From Chalara sp. BL73 (Eukaryota; Ascomycota; Leotiomycetes; Helotiales): a stretch of DNA of 64,000 bases. The notes beneath the pieces are model-generated. The model was given only the letters and a program-made list of their open reading frames with translations, did no database searches and had not been told where the DNA came from. Where the stretch lies: positions 62,001 to 126,000 of the forward strand of contig CAKJVC010000154.1 of NCBI GenBank assembly GCA_918026815.1. Direction: 5' to 3'. Below, in pieces: positions 10,901-22,926 of this stretch. Numbering within the stretch: position 1 is the stretch's first letter; every line of letters begins with the position of its first letter. The position numbers and the translations under genes were made by a program.

Positions 10901-12965
10901 TGTAAATGCCTGTATTGAGTTAGACAATAATTGGACGACTACTCCACTCATCCAGGCTATGGATCCCGAGGGGGTGCTTTCTGCAACGAGAGTGCTCGCC
11001 ATGGCTCAGATACTGCTTAATGCCGGGGCAGATCCGAACGTGGTAGAAAGAATGGGAGGAGAAATAACTACAGCTTTGGAAGCCGCAATGGAGATGCACA
11101 GCATTAAACTGGTTGAATTGCTTCTCGAGGGGGGTGCACGTGTCACTGAAAGGTCCTTTCGTAAGGCTGTAGGATGGTGCGAAATCAATGTAGTCAATTT
11201 ATTACTCAAATTCGGGGGCGAAGTTACGGATGCAGTAATAGAGAGTGCAGTTTCAGGTAGTCCTGAGCTTCTATTCTTTCTTCTGGGTACTACATGTGGA
11301 AGCGTCAATGCTATTTGCAAATCCGCTGCTTTGTATAGGAGCATTGAGTGCAGGGAAATGGACTTGATTCTAAGGTTAGAAGAGGCTGGAGCGCAGCTCA
11401 GAAAAGGAAAAAAACTAACGGAAGCTATTGAAAAAGCTTGTCGAGCGGGTAATATCCAAATCCTTCGCTTCCTCCTGGATGACAAGTCAAAATACCGTGC
11501 CATGGCCATTGAATCACTTAACACAACGGCCCTGTCGGCCGCTATACAAATAAAACGGAACGACATTGTGGAGCTGCTTCTCTTGTCTGGGATTAGCGTC
11601 AATGATACAAGCAGTGCCAGTCTTCACCAAAGCCCACTATCAGCGGCGATTCGAAACAAGGATCTAAGTCTGGTAAAGCGACTTTTAAGTGCAGGTGCTG
11701 CGGTAAACGGAGATAGTGATTTCGGTCATCACAACACATCTATTCTTTCGGCTGTGGTCGACTGGGGAAATCATTCGTTAATACAAGAAATAATCGATGC
11801 CGGAGCTGATGTTGACGCTCCAGATACTTGGATGGGCAAAACTGGACTCTTTGTAGCCATAAAGAGGAAAGATACAAAGTCTATCACACTTCTGATCGAT
11901 GCTGGTGCTAATCTCAACGCGCCTGCTGCAATAATCTCCGGAAGGACAGCACTTGTAGCTGCATCTGAGAACGATGACCTTGAGATGGTTCAGTACCTTC
12001 TCAGCCTTGGTGCTGATCCAGACGAATGGTCGCTTTTGGCTTCAATATCAGGCACAAAGGAAGTCACGCAAACAATTCTTGCAGCCTGTTTGTATCCGCA
12101 CAAAAGATTTCCACGCGGCTGGGGGTGCAGCGCTTTGCAACATGCCATTAGACAGGAAAATGCTGCAATTATCAATCTGCTCCTCACGAAAGGAATAGAC
12201 CCTAATACAGTCATTTACAGAAAGCCTGGAGATAGAGAGTTCTATCGAAGTTGCCCTTCAGAAACGTATACAAAGCCATATTTTCTAGACGGAGAATCTG
12301 GCTTAGGGTTTGCAATTAAGACGGATAAGAGTAGGGACTTGTGGATTGTCAAGACACTCTTGAGTCATGGTGCAAATCCAAATGGCATCGTGAATAGAGA
12401 TCGTCAGACTGCACTCCTATTAGCTATAGATAGTAATAGCTCAGCACTGGTAGAAGAGTTGATAACTGCTGGGGCCCTTACACGCCCAATACTTCGACCA
12501 GGCATCCAGCGGACGCCTTTGCAGCTTGCAGTTGAAAAAGGGAGGCTAGACATCGTTAACATACTCTTGGACAATGGCGCCGATATCAACGCACCACCTT
12601 ACGACAGATACGGTGCGACTGCCCTTCAATTCGCTGCCATTGGTGGATATATCGGCATCGCACAGCTCCTGCTCCAACGGGGAGCTGATGTCAATGCTTT
12701 GCCAGCAAAGATCGGCGGCAGGACAGCGCTTGAAGCTGCCGCCGAGCATGGCCGCATTGATATGCTGCAGCTTCTTCTCAGTGCTGGGGCATTAATTATT
12801 GGCACTGGCTTGTCGCAGTATAACCACGCTCGGGAATTGGCATTAGAGAATGGCCATCGTGCAGCTTGCCGCGTGCTCGAGAAGTACAACGCGGACTTGT
12901 TTGAGGGCAATGGGGACTTGGTGGAGATTTCTGAACCTTGGGGAGATCTAGGGATGGGTATTTAG
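9285..12965 (+). CDS. Clr5-domain ankyrin-repeat protein
   Basis: Four exons join without a break: 9285-9412, 9455-9663, 9737-10000 and 10117-12965 (1149 residues). The second exon may instead end at 9678, also in frame. Residues of about 5-60 match the fungal Clr5 domain: INWERVETVIRTLYLEQDLSL at the start and QYETQFKKWDIRKYR at its end. A proline-rich linker follows, with a repeated pattern (GFTIRTPPPQ, FSFRTPSPR). From about residue 325 to 1130 come roughly 20-22 ankyrin repeats, for example TPLQLAVEKGRLDIVNILLD and ATALQFAAIGGYIGIAQLLL. Clr5 is a presumed DNA- or protein-binding module, and ankyrin arrays bind partner proteins. Clr5-ankyrin proteins are numerous and variable in ascomycetes and their role is mostly unknown; nuclear regulation or non-self sensing are guesses. 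The upstream region and first part are duplicated at the left edge. Confidence 0.85.
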
Positions 12966-14915
12966 TAGTTGCTCTTTTATAAGTTTGAATTTCATAGTCT
13001 TGATATTACCGTAACGATTTTACTGGCTTCCGTCTACAGGGTTACTGGACTCTTTTTGAATGATAAGAAGTGTACTATTATATTAATCTCTGTAGTAAAG
13101 CCATTTTATCATCTGGGCATAATTCAGTAACACTAATACCGCCATATTGAGCAGCTCAACATCCTGCAAGTAGAATCTGGATGGCAGGTCAAAGGATTCC
13201 TGATCCCATGTACTAATCAATGCGTCAAAATATTGAGATAGAATGCAGAATCTTGCCTCTTGATTGGAGTTTTAGCAGTTAGGCCCACCCCATGGGTTAA
13301 GTTCTAAGAAACTTATAAATCTAACCTAAAGAGCCGTAGTTAGGATTCCATAGGCTGTCAAGAACCGGCAATAAATGTAAACGCCCTAGGACCTGAACTG
13401 CAAAAACTCTACATCACAATTTTCAAGCTTTGGAAATCCTCGGCAATCACTAGCGACTTGTTTTCAGTCCCCTTACCTAGTGGGTAATTCCAACAACTAC
13501 ATGCCTAACCAATAAGTCCAAAACCAAGAGGACCTTGTATACACAGCCTCGTACCCATCTACCCACCGCGTAACACATTAGATCTCCCGAAGCCTAAATT
13601 AAATAGATGAGCATACACCCTAACTAACCTCATATACAGATCAAACTTTCATCATATAAGTGTCCACGTCGTCTCCCAAAATTATGGGTCTCGCCACCAT
13701 CATCCAAGCGTACTTTAGATGCCTCCAAGATCAGCACACTAAAAGTCCGATAATTGTAATGGCAACATCACAAGGTGCTGTAGAAGATGCACCGTAGAAT
13801 CAATTGCACTTTACGGTTCATGGACAAGAGAATAGGAATAATGGATAAGAAAAAGTTTCGTGCTTGATTTTCTCGAAAGGGAGGGAGACGTAGAGATGGT
13901 GTCTTGAGTGGGTGGTGGTGGTACCCGCTTTTTCCGCGAGCGGTGTGTTCTGGAGTAGATATTGCGGTTTGTATAGGGAGTGGGAATGAGGCAGGTTTAG
14001 ATGGATGAAGGGGTGTTGAATGTGCTTGCTGGGAGGAGGTTCTCGTGAGCGTATGAGAAAGGCGATGAATGAGATGAACGAAGCAGGTAAGCCATAGATA
14101 TAAGTATGCTAAAATCTAACGGCCTAAACAGCAAAACTAGAATAGGTACCGAAGCGGATACCACTCAATTTACTTTCACAAGAGTACCAACCTCTTGAAT
14201 AAGCATAACAAATGCAAGACTGTCTATACACATGCTCCAATAATTATACAAGTATAACCTAGATTCCTGATTACGAGATGGTTATGATGGTGGATATGTT
14301 TGGATCATCAAGGAATACGTGTATGAGCTAAATGTAAAGGCCAAAGCAAGGCAAAGGGAAGGGATAAGCTTCTTGTGCAATGAAATAGTGAATGAAGTGG
14401 AAGGGAGGGAGAGACAGCAGTATGGCGTTGAGATATGAAGTGGGTACAGATGTAAAAGGATTTCGGGGATCTCTTCACGGGGATCTTCCAGCAGTAATTT
14501 AAGTCTTCGAGTGCTTGGAGAATTTTGCGGGTACGGAACTTTATGACTTGAGCGGGTTTTATGTGATTAAGCAGTACAAGAATATGGGATGTTTATTTTC
14601 CGTAATTGCCATTTGTATTGTGTCTCATAAGGTGCTTGCTGGAAGTGCTTCTTTTCCTTTATCTCTTCTAACACTGGGACAACAGGAGTAGGATTTAAGA
14701 GTGATTTCGAAGTATGGCTTACATACTTCCCGCTCTGCATTGTGCGTTATTGGCGATGACGCATTCATTCCATAACGAGTGCTAAAGGCATCTCTGACAT
14801 AGAAACAATACGTAGAAGCAACATGTGAAAACAAAGATCCCTAGTAAAAACGTTTCAGAGTCGTCCAAGCTCAAAAAATTGCCCCCAAACCTTCTCCAAA
14901 AAACTCCCCTTACGG
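12966..14915. other. Intergenic, no gene seen
   Basis: About 1.95 kb between the ankyrin gene and the convergent HET gene. It contains only short ORFs on both strands with no recognisable content, and no terminal repeats of a mobile element. Confidence 0.5.
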
Positions 14916-16904
14916 TCAACGTAGCTCAAACGTCTCTTCGCCCACCCAGCTCCCATCCTCGTTGAGATGTACCGCCTCTCCAAGCACGATACCGTGAACA
15001 TAGCACTCCCCGAGAAATAGCCAATAGTCCTCTTTCTTTCGAAGAACATATGGCACCCGTCCGCCACGCAAAACGCATATTATATCGTCTTCGCGCATGC
15101 AAGATGGGCCAAAGCCAATGTAGCCTGTTCGAGTTGTGAAGAATCTCCGCCACGTATAACATCTGGAGCTGGCAAATCGAACTGCGCTGCCATCCGCATC
15201 GGCTATATCTTGCAGCAGTCCACTATCCAGGCTTCTCTTCAATATATTGTCTTCCGGTAGAAACTCTATATGGGCAACAATGTAGGATGCGAAGTCAGCC
15301 CCAGAGGTTGCCATAGGAAAGCTGCCTTGGATTCGGCTCGGAAGCCCCAGCTCTACCCCAAGAATCAGCCTTCTAACATAGTCAGGGCTGATTCTTTGGT
15401 CATATGGAGCATTAGCGCTGCAGATAAGCGCCGAACTAATCCCTCCTGCTTCAAGATCTGAGGTAAGTGCTTCTAGTAATCCAAGTAGGGGGCTTTTTAG
15501 AACAGACTCTCCTGTAATTTCGCCATGTAAAGGCTCCAAACGAGGTACATGGTTTGTAACACGGTTGGCAACACCACATTGAACGCCGTTGAGTTTCAAC
15601 GAACGTCCGTCGTTTGATAATTGCGCTTGCGGTTGGCTATTGATGCCATATTCCTTGCCTCTGTCAGCATCCAGAGCTAGGCCATAATATAACAAAAAAG
15701 AGGCACATCTACGTCGATTCCATTGCGGCACCCATGAAGGGATATATATGTCTTCCTCAAGGGTCGAGCCGTGAAAACCGTGTGAGAGGATGTCTAAATC
15801 CTGGCTCAGTTCGATCGATCTCATCACAACAAGAGTGTATACCGCAAGTGTGGATTTAGTGTAATCTGGATACAGGGCAGGCAGAAACATAGAACCTGGT
15901 TTCGGTGGAAAGTCGTTTAGCCAGCTCAGCACCCCATAAACTTTGTCTCTAGGATCAGTTGCATCAAAATTTCTAACTCTATCTAAGAATCCTACAAAGT
16001 TTGTTCTTTCGGAGCTTTTGCTTAACTTAGATCGCATGAAGATTGCGTTCACTATACCCTTTATGTTTTGGAAATCTGAATGCAGGTTCTTTTTGTCAAT
16101 AAAAACTAGACTAAGCCAATATGTCGCAAGGGCGACCAAATCCCATGAATATTCAAGGCGATCGCTCATCATCTGGACATTTTGGCATCTGGCTACCTCT
16201 TGAATTACCCAGACCCGCTGGAACCAAGGATGACCGAAAAATAGATCTAAGTCTTCGTATGAGCAAGTAGAAGGTAAGAACGCATTCGCGGCCGCAAAGT
16301 CATTGCCCCCTGGTAGATAGATTGGAGTGGGATCGGACTTGCGGAGCTCAGCATTATAGGCAGACTTATGTATTCCTCTTAGTTTGGCAAGTTTGCAGCA
16401 GCAATCGTAGATGGCATCCATCGATCTGATTGCCACGCCAAAAGTCTGGTCACTTTGCCCAAGCCAAACGAAGACCGTCCGAGCGTGGGCATATATCTTG
16501 TCCATGTGAGCTACCTGACGGCCTTTTTCAAGGTCATCAGTCTGATTGATACAGATTGCATCAGCCCAAACTAATCTTCTACGACTCCTGGTTCGCAAAC
16601 GCCGAAGGGCAGCGGCCAAATTTCTCGTCACCGAGAAGGGATATAGACGAGGCTTTGGCTGTTTTGCGGGTAGCTGATCGAGTATATGCCGTGCTTTGGA
16701 TCTTTTCTTGGTGACAGCTAGGCCGCACCGTATTTCTTCAGTGTCCGTTGGATCGCCCCATACGTAAGAAATACATTCATAATCTGGAGCATCTTCAAGA
16801 TCCTTCACGGTAAACAAATGGCAAATCAATGGACGATGTTTAGCGCCAGGCTGAATCTCCAACAGCCTAAACGAATCACCTCCCGGGAGCTTGTCATATA
16901 ACAT
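14916..16904 (-). CDS. HET-domain (heterokaryon incompatibility) protein
   Basis: A single uninterrupted exon of 662 residues. The N-terminal half carries the HET domain: YECISYVWGDP (about 43-53), LVWADAICINQTDDLEKGRQV (about 110) and HPWFQRVWVIQEVA (about 225), followed by DPRDKVYGVLSWL (about 315), usual in the HET-6 type. The C-terminal half has the common ending in which a small segment carries GYIGFGPSCMREDDIICVL and later GECYVHGIVLGEAV. HET proteins trigger cell death when incompatible strains fuse; many family members have no proven role. No partner domain (NACHT, WD40, SesB) is present or adjacent. The start is the first ATG in the frame and places LPGGDSFRLLEIQPG at the N-terminus, as usual. 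Confidence 0.9.
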   Translation of the reverse strand: MLYDKLPGGDSFRLLEIQPGAKHRPLICHLFTVKDLEDAPDYECISYVWGDPTDTEEIRCGLAVTKKRSKARHILDQLPAKQPKPRLYPFSVTRNLAAALRRLRTRSRRRLVWADAICINQTDDLEKGRQVAHMDKIYAHARTVFVWLGQSDQTFGVAIRSMDAIYDCCCKLAKLRGIHKSAYNAELRKSDPTPIYLPGGNDFAAANAFLPSTCSYEDLDLFFGHPWFQRVWVIQEVARCQNVQMMSDRLEYSWDLVALATYWLSLVFIDKKNLHSDFQNIKGIVNAIFMRSKLSKSSERTNFVGFLDRVRNFDATDPRDKVYGVLSWLNDFPPKPGSMFLPALYPDYTKSTLAVYTLVVMRSIELSQDLDILSHGFHGSTLEEDIYIPSWVPQWNRRRCASFLLYYGLALDADRGKEYGINSQPQAQLSNDGRSLKLNGVQCGVANRVTNHVPRLEPLHGEITGESVLKSPLLGLLEALTSDLEAGGISSALICSANAPYDQRISPDYVRRLILGVELGLPSRIQGSFPMATSGADFASYIVAHIEFLPEDNILKRSLDSGLLQDIADADGSAVRFASSRCYTWRRFFTTRTGYIGFGPSCMREDDIICVLRGGRVPYVLRKKEDYWLFLGECYVHGIVLGEAVHLNEDGSWVGEETFELR

Positions 16905-17580
16905 GAGGGACTGATGAGCGGCACTTGCTTGTCATGCTATCGATCGTGAGTTCTCGATACTGATATTCCGCTAAAAGTGTGTCGATAAGGGTGTTAAAAA
17001 AGAAAACGATCAGACAGATGTCGAGGCTGTGTATATTAGCAGCGTGCTGCATTGTTGCCTTGTAGATATGGCATGTCAATCCTTTTGGTGATGGAGCCCC
17101 CGCACTGTCCCATGTTCCACAACCCGATGAGCGATTGCGCATTGACTTGTGGTGAGAAGCCAGTAGCGTGTAGAAGCGCAATGCCCGATCAACCTTTACG
17201 GAGGGATATATAATCCTAAAATAGTAGGGTTGAGCGGATTTCACAACAGAAAATCGCAGATGGAGATCCACAAGGCAGGTGTGTTAGTATATAAGTCTAA
17301 TGCTGCTAAGTCGCCACTCAAGGGCTTCGATCGAATCCTGGTAGGCAAAGACGACGAAAATCTAGTCTATGCACAAAAACAGAAGGAACTATGAAGTTGG
17401 CGATAGTCTATAGGGTAGTAATTAAAGATCGAGTGGGGGCTTGAAATGGGACCAAGAGCGAAAAAGGTTCCATTTAAAGTTGTTGACTAGAAAGAAAGCC
17501 GCTCGTTGGTGCTCCTGCGCAGTCCCTCCTTTCTGTGATGCTGGCGTCTTCCTCTTGATTCTCAACTTTGTCTGTCCAGT
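16905..17580. other. Intergenic, upstream of the HET gene
   Basis: Holds the HET gene promoter and the 3' flank of the acyltransferase. A 125-residue ORF overlapping the HET start (16894-17271, minus) has no coding character and was not annotated. Confidence 0.5.
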
Positions 17581-19673
17581 TCACACAAGCTCATCAAGAC
17601 CATCTAATTCTTGCGGATCCGCGAACGGGCTAACCTGAGCATACAAGCTTTTCGGGCCTCTAAGCCTCCACTTCTCCACCTCATCGCAGTCCGGGAAAAG
17701 ATCCCCTCCAAACCGATCCACGGTTTCCCTAACCTGCAAGACCAGCCTCTCACGCTCCTCTCTTAATGCTTCTAGAGCAGACACCGAGCGAGGGCTTAGT
17801 GATAACATAAGTGGATAAAGCGTTTTTAAGAGATCCATGCCCTGCTCGCCGAAGAGAAGAGCCGCATAAGTGATTGAGGGGAGGATTGTATATGAACACC
17901 AGGCTATGACCCACGCTGACACCCCTGGAGGAATGAAGCCGTATAGGCGATTGTGCGCGTTTAAAGCTATGGCAATTACCGTGTAGAAGGTATAAAATAT
18001 TGGGGTGAGGCCTCCTGCGATGAGGATCTTCCATGTTGCCATTACATCGAAGCCGCGGATTTTCACGCTGGATTCTGCTAGGGCCTCGGCGGTTTTCACT
18101 TTAGAGAGATAGGACGTTAGTAAAAACACTGGAGAGAACAGGAGGAGTCCCGGAAGGGTGAGGATGCTTAGGATGATAAGTTTCAGAAGGCGGTATAGAA
18201 GCTTAGGAAAGAGGAAGGCTAGTGGGAAATGTGTGTGATTGGATTCGGTGACAAGAAGCTGATGATCTGTGAGCTGGAGATTTCGTAGAGAGTTTCTGTA
18301 GGATTTGATGTTTTGTGTCAAAGTCTTCATCTCAGGGGTGTGGGAGTAGCTGTTGTATCCTTTCAATAACCGGCGATTTAGCTCTGTGGTGCTCGCCAGC
18401 GAGAACTTGTTCCCATCTAAATGGGACATTCTTGTCAGATAGAGATGTCTCGCAAGGCGTATCAACTAGCTTCGCCTTAGATTTTTCGGTCAAAAAAGAC
18501 AGTCGATGAAGATAGGATATAAAGCTCAGAATAACATACCATCAGAGTCTCGTAATCCGGAGCCGATACCGTAACAGACACGAGAGCCCGAGAAATCTCG
18601 CTCATCGCACCCCCAATCGCATCACGCTTTCTCCCCTCTCGGAAGTCTTGCACAAGCAATGGTGAAATCGAAACAGCATCTCCAAACTCAATTACGGCAC
18701 GAGAACGAAACTTGTGAGCCGAGAAATAATTCATCCCAACTGGAACAATGGTAATTGGTGTCCCTCTAGCGAGAGAACCAAGCGCCATAATTGCAATTCC
18801 AGCTACGGAACAACCTTAATTAGCTGTGCCTGATTGAGAGAAAGAAGTAGGATAAGAGAGAGCGGCGAAATACCTTTGAGAGGCAACAATGAAGTTCGAT
18901 CATGGCTCCCCCCCTCAGGGAAAATACCAATACAGCCGCCTGCTTCGAGCCGCCGGAAGACAGCATCATACACCTCAGTCTGGTCCACTCGAGGAGCAAT
19001 TTTATACCGTGACCCCTGAAATCCCGCCACACTTCCGCCGATTAAGTCATTACGCTCCGTAAGCTGAAAAACCGCATCCCTTGACGGCGCATTTCGAAGC
19101 ACGATCTCGGTAGGGCCAAGCACACAAGCAACATCAAGCTTCTGGGATCCGCCGTTCATGCTGGGGAGATATATCGAGGACCCAGGCTTAAAATCTGGCC
19201 TAGTAAAATCTGTCCCGATGCCTTTGAGGAGGAGCGGATTAGTCGCCGGGTGGGGCATATATATGGCGCCTTCACCAGGTTTCGCGACATCCATGGCCCG
19301 CGAGATGGGCACCGCTCCTATCATGTTTGCCATGCTGCCGATGAACGGCCGGTGGAAGGACTTCTCGGCCATCAGCCATGAGATGCGGCGGTTGAGGGTT
19401 CTCAAGATTCGCATGAGAATTACCGAGTCCACAAACTGAACAGACATGGGGTGATTAGCATTGCATTTCAGCTTCTTTAGAGGAGGGATGATGTACCTGG
19501 TTTGCGTGAGGGCCCGCCACTAGAATGATAGGACCATCGGCAGGCACCCGCCATGTTCCACGGACTTGGATCTCCCGGAAGAAGATATCTACCATTGACG
19601 CAAAGACCTTGACCACCACATCATACAGCCAGCTGGCCGCGGGAGCTTGGGGTACGGACATCGTTGTTTCCAT
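17581..19673 (-). CDS. Glycerol-3-phosphate acyltransferase, Gpt2/Sct1 type
   Basis: Catalyses the first step of glycerolipid synthesis, acylating glycerol-3-phosphate at sn-1 on the ER membrane. Four exons, 19497-19673, 18874-19435, 18540-18802 and 17581-18465, join in frame to 628 residues; the introns are 61, 71 and 74 bp. The acyltransferase HX4D motif is split by the first intron: GPHANQ then FVDS. Further motifs are LMAEKSFHRPFIGSMANMIGAVP and the block GIFPEGGSHDRTSLLPLK, typical of yeast Gpt2/Sct1. PITIVPVGMNYF follows. The C-terminal part has about four hydrophobic segments (LLKLIILSILTLPGLLLFSP, FYTFYTVIAIAL, WVIAWCSYTILPSITYAAL). The start chosen (METTMSV) gives a normal N-terminus; a longer in-frame start at 19799 adds a Gly/Pro-rich extension that looks untranslated. 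Confidence 0.92.
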
Positions 19674-21039
19674 ATTTGATGAGGAGAGTGAACGACCAGG
19701 AATCGGTACAAAATCTATCCTTACCAAAGTGTTGGGACCGGGACCGGGACCGGTCGGGCTACGCTTACCCGACGTCCCGTGACAAACCTCACCCTGCATT
19801 GTCTAATGTGAGAGCAGCTACTCAAAAGATCTGAGCCTTGTAGCGGCGCCCATCGATATAGCAGCCATTCTCAATATCATACCACAGACTTGCAGGCCCC
19901 AACGCGAGCTCTGAGGCTACATTGTAATAAGAACCCGCACCCGTTCAATACGGACAGTAACATTCAAAAGCGCCTTCGATCTCATTCCCCTCATTTACAT
20001 CTTTTCAGTTGTTATCATCGAGAATCACCCGATGCTTGGCGAACAGCTTGCTTCTTAGCATGAAGGACATCGGGTGGGCCTACCTCGACATTCACCCAAC
20101 CCTGGTCACGATCAGTGGACCTTCATGCCAGCCCTGTTAAAACATAGCCGTTCCAGATGCGGAAGGATGGGCTTGGTACTTCGGTCGTGATCTTTGGACG
20201 CAGAGCGGCTCGAGGAGCTCCTCAAGAAGCGATAGGTCGTCCCTCCTTGGCTTTTCTTCACCGCAATGGCCCGCATCTTTCAGAATATCCGTCCCCCGAA
20301 TGGCATAAAATCGTATAGATATAAACCAACTTCCCAGACCTCAATAATATTTTGAAGCCATTTTTGTTCAAACATATATTTCGCCATATAAAAGTTAATA
20401 AGATAAGATGTTGCAAATCATACTAGTGCGTGTTCAGGAGCGCATTTGCAACAAGATCAAATGGTAACACGCACCCCTAACCAATAAATCCGAGAGCTCC
20501 GTTCCAGCCCGGGTCAGGTTCACGATCAATTTTGAATCTCTTATTTCTCTTAATCATTATACTTATATGGTCGTTCCAAATAGTCATTTACCACCACCAC
20601 TACTCGCTCGTCTCAGCTCCAGATCCAAAAGTTTTATTTTACCAGAACCCAAAAATATCAATTTCATCCCCGAATATATCGAATATAGCACGTTAATAGC
20701 ACAACGAATCAGTAACGCGCCCCCCCAAAGAGCCGAGAAGCAGATTTCAGGGTATGGTATGATATATAAGTTCTTGATATTTTTGTGTATCTCCATATCC
20801 ATGCTGCCATGCTGTATCTAATAGGTATAATATGCCGCGCCTCCCACCGAAAAAAAAGAGAACGCCACCGATGCTTGTTTTGTATATACAGCCCTACTTC
20901 ATCTCTTTTAAAAGAAATCGAGTTATAGGTAAACTCATAGTATCGAGTCCTCACGACCACGCCTGATAAAGAAACCTCGTCAACGAAATATTCTGGACAG
21001 GAACAAGCATGATGACCAAAGAGACAGCGAAGGGGGGAC
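19674..21039. other. Intergenic, no gene seen
   Basis: About 1.4 kb holding the acyltransferase promoter and the 3' flank of the next minus-strand gene. AT-rich around 20320-20960 with short ORFs only. A GGGACCGG repeat lies just inside it at about 19736-19755. Confidence 0.5.
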
Positions 21040-22926
21040 TCACCACATTACCCCCCTCCACCAGAACGCTCCGTCCACATTCCACCACCCCTCCTTGCCC
21101 TCCGTCGCACCAACACCATTATCGCCCCAGCCCTTCATGATCCCCAAGATCCGACATCCCATACTGCTGACTGTGCAAACCACCACATCACTCCTGCCCA
21201 GTATCGATAGATCAAGCAAATATGCTCGTCCTACCAACTCCCGCAACCTCAGCGCCTCTTCTGTAGGCGGTAAATTCATCTTTGAGAGATCGGAGAGCGA
21301 GGCTGTGGGTGGTACGGAAGCAGGACGACCCAGCGACCAGAACATCGGTGCAAAGAACCCGCCTTCCCAGCCAACGGTCTCGTCAACAAATTTCCGTATC
21401 GCAGGTGCGTTCTTAGGACGCTGAGACGGCCCAGAGTTGGCTGCAAGACGAATCATATCCTGAGCACGGATGGAAGAGGAGAATTCCTCGGACTCATAGA
21501 CGGTAGGGTCATCGGATGCTACAACGATCTTGCTGCCATTGATCGCTGCTTCTTCGGTGAGCGTGGCTGAGACAATTGAGTGCGCGGCTGCGGAGTATGA
21601 TTGCAGAGGGATATAGCTGTCGCGGTATTGGAACTCGTAGGGATGTTTGTCTCCGTGACGAACATGTACGCCGATTAGCATGCCCTTGGTGAACTCCTCG
21701 CCTTTCAATTGAGTATATGTCTGGCTCCGCAACTCAAGAATGCGCTTGGAGACGTACTCGTCATCATTACGTGTTAGGTGGAATAGTGCTTCGTAACCAA
21801 TGCGAGCAAGGCTGAAAATAGGCTTTTGGCGTTGAACTTCCATTTTCCGTGGATCCTCAAAATGATCATTAAATGCTTCACCAAAGGTGTGGGCTGCCGT
21901 GGCGGCGGAAACGAGGAGATGACGGGCATGGTGCGGACAGGGCAGCATCTCATGACGTGGAGGTGGTCTGCATTTTGGCTTTGGAGGCTCTTTGAAGTAG
22001 CTAGTGTACTTGCCATATGCCCTACATTAGTTAGTAAAGTCTTCTTCCGAAATGATCGTGCTTTCATACCATCGCGAATCATCGATGAAAAACTCTCTCT
22101 CCTCTTTTTTCGCCAGGCCATAGGCTGTCCAAAGCATCATCAAGGTCTTTCCCATCCCTGCATCACCGGACTCCATGACAAACGTCAAGCTCTTCTCACA
22201 AACATTATTTTCGATCAAGCTACCCTGCGTCTCCCCGACCAAACTTTCCTCCCGCATGCTCGTTTTAGCCTTCGGCCCGGGCAACAACCCATGTGTTTCC
22301 GCTTCATGCACATCCATGAAATTTGGATCCACGCGGTAATAATCATACATCCCATGCTGCTTATGCTTATGAGCATGTAAGTCGGCAACGTGCTGCGCTA
22401 CCTCCATATTCTGCATGCATATTTCCGCATACTGCTTTGGTTCAAGAGGAAAGGCATGCGAGGGAGGAATAGAGACGGTCCACTTCGTGCGGCCCTTCTT
22501 GTCGGTGACGACAACAGGCGTAGGGAAATCTGGTAGCTCGCTGTCCCCGACCATCTCATACTCCTCTCCCGCATGATTCGCCCAGCCAACCTTCTCAATC
22601 GTTCCATTGCTCCTGACCATCGAATATCCCAGATATGTAATTAGCAGAAACCCAGCCACCCATACCAAAGCCCTCACATATCTCCTTGGTGTATGTATAG
22701 GAACAGGCTTGCCATGCCGTGGAACTAGCGCCGGCAGACTAGGAGAAGGTGGAGGAGAAGCAATGAGATGGTTGAAGCTGAATCGAGAGGAGGTGGAGGA
22801 TAGCGGTCCTCGATCGGCAGCGTTGTATGACGCTGCCCTCCGCAGGTTGATCCTCGGACCGTTCCGCGAGGAGAGGATCATGTCCGCATGTGTGTAGGTC
22901 TTCGTGAGGTCGAGTGTGGGCGGCAT
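21040..22926 (-). CDS. Type II membrane protein, FUT8-like glycosyltransferase motif
   Basis: Two exons, 22070-22926 and 21040-22021, with a 48-bp intron, join in frame to 612 residues. After a Ser/Pro-rich cytoplasmic tail there is one membrane anchor at about residues 84-103 (ALVWVAGFLLITYLGYSMV). The lumenal part contains GVHVRHGDKHPYEFQY near residue 400, resembling the HVRRTDK block of alpha-1,6-fucosyltransferases and related GDP-fucose-using enzymes. RSDVVVCTVSSMGCRILGIM near the C-terminus matches the acceptor-end block of that fold (SSQVCR in FUT8). I infer a Golgi glycosyltransferase-like protein common in ascomycetes; substrate unknown. Alternative starts are ATG 22956 or 22881; 22926 is used because it follows an untranslated-looking leader. 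Confidence 0.7.

Noticed and set aside
16894..17271. 125-residue ORF overlapping the HET gene start
   Set aside because: Different frame, no coding character; it is the HET upstream region.
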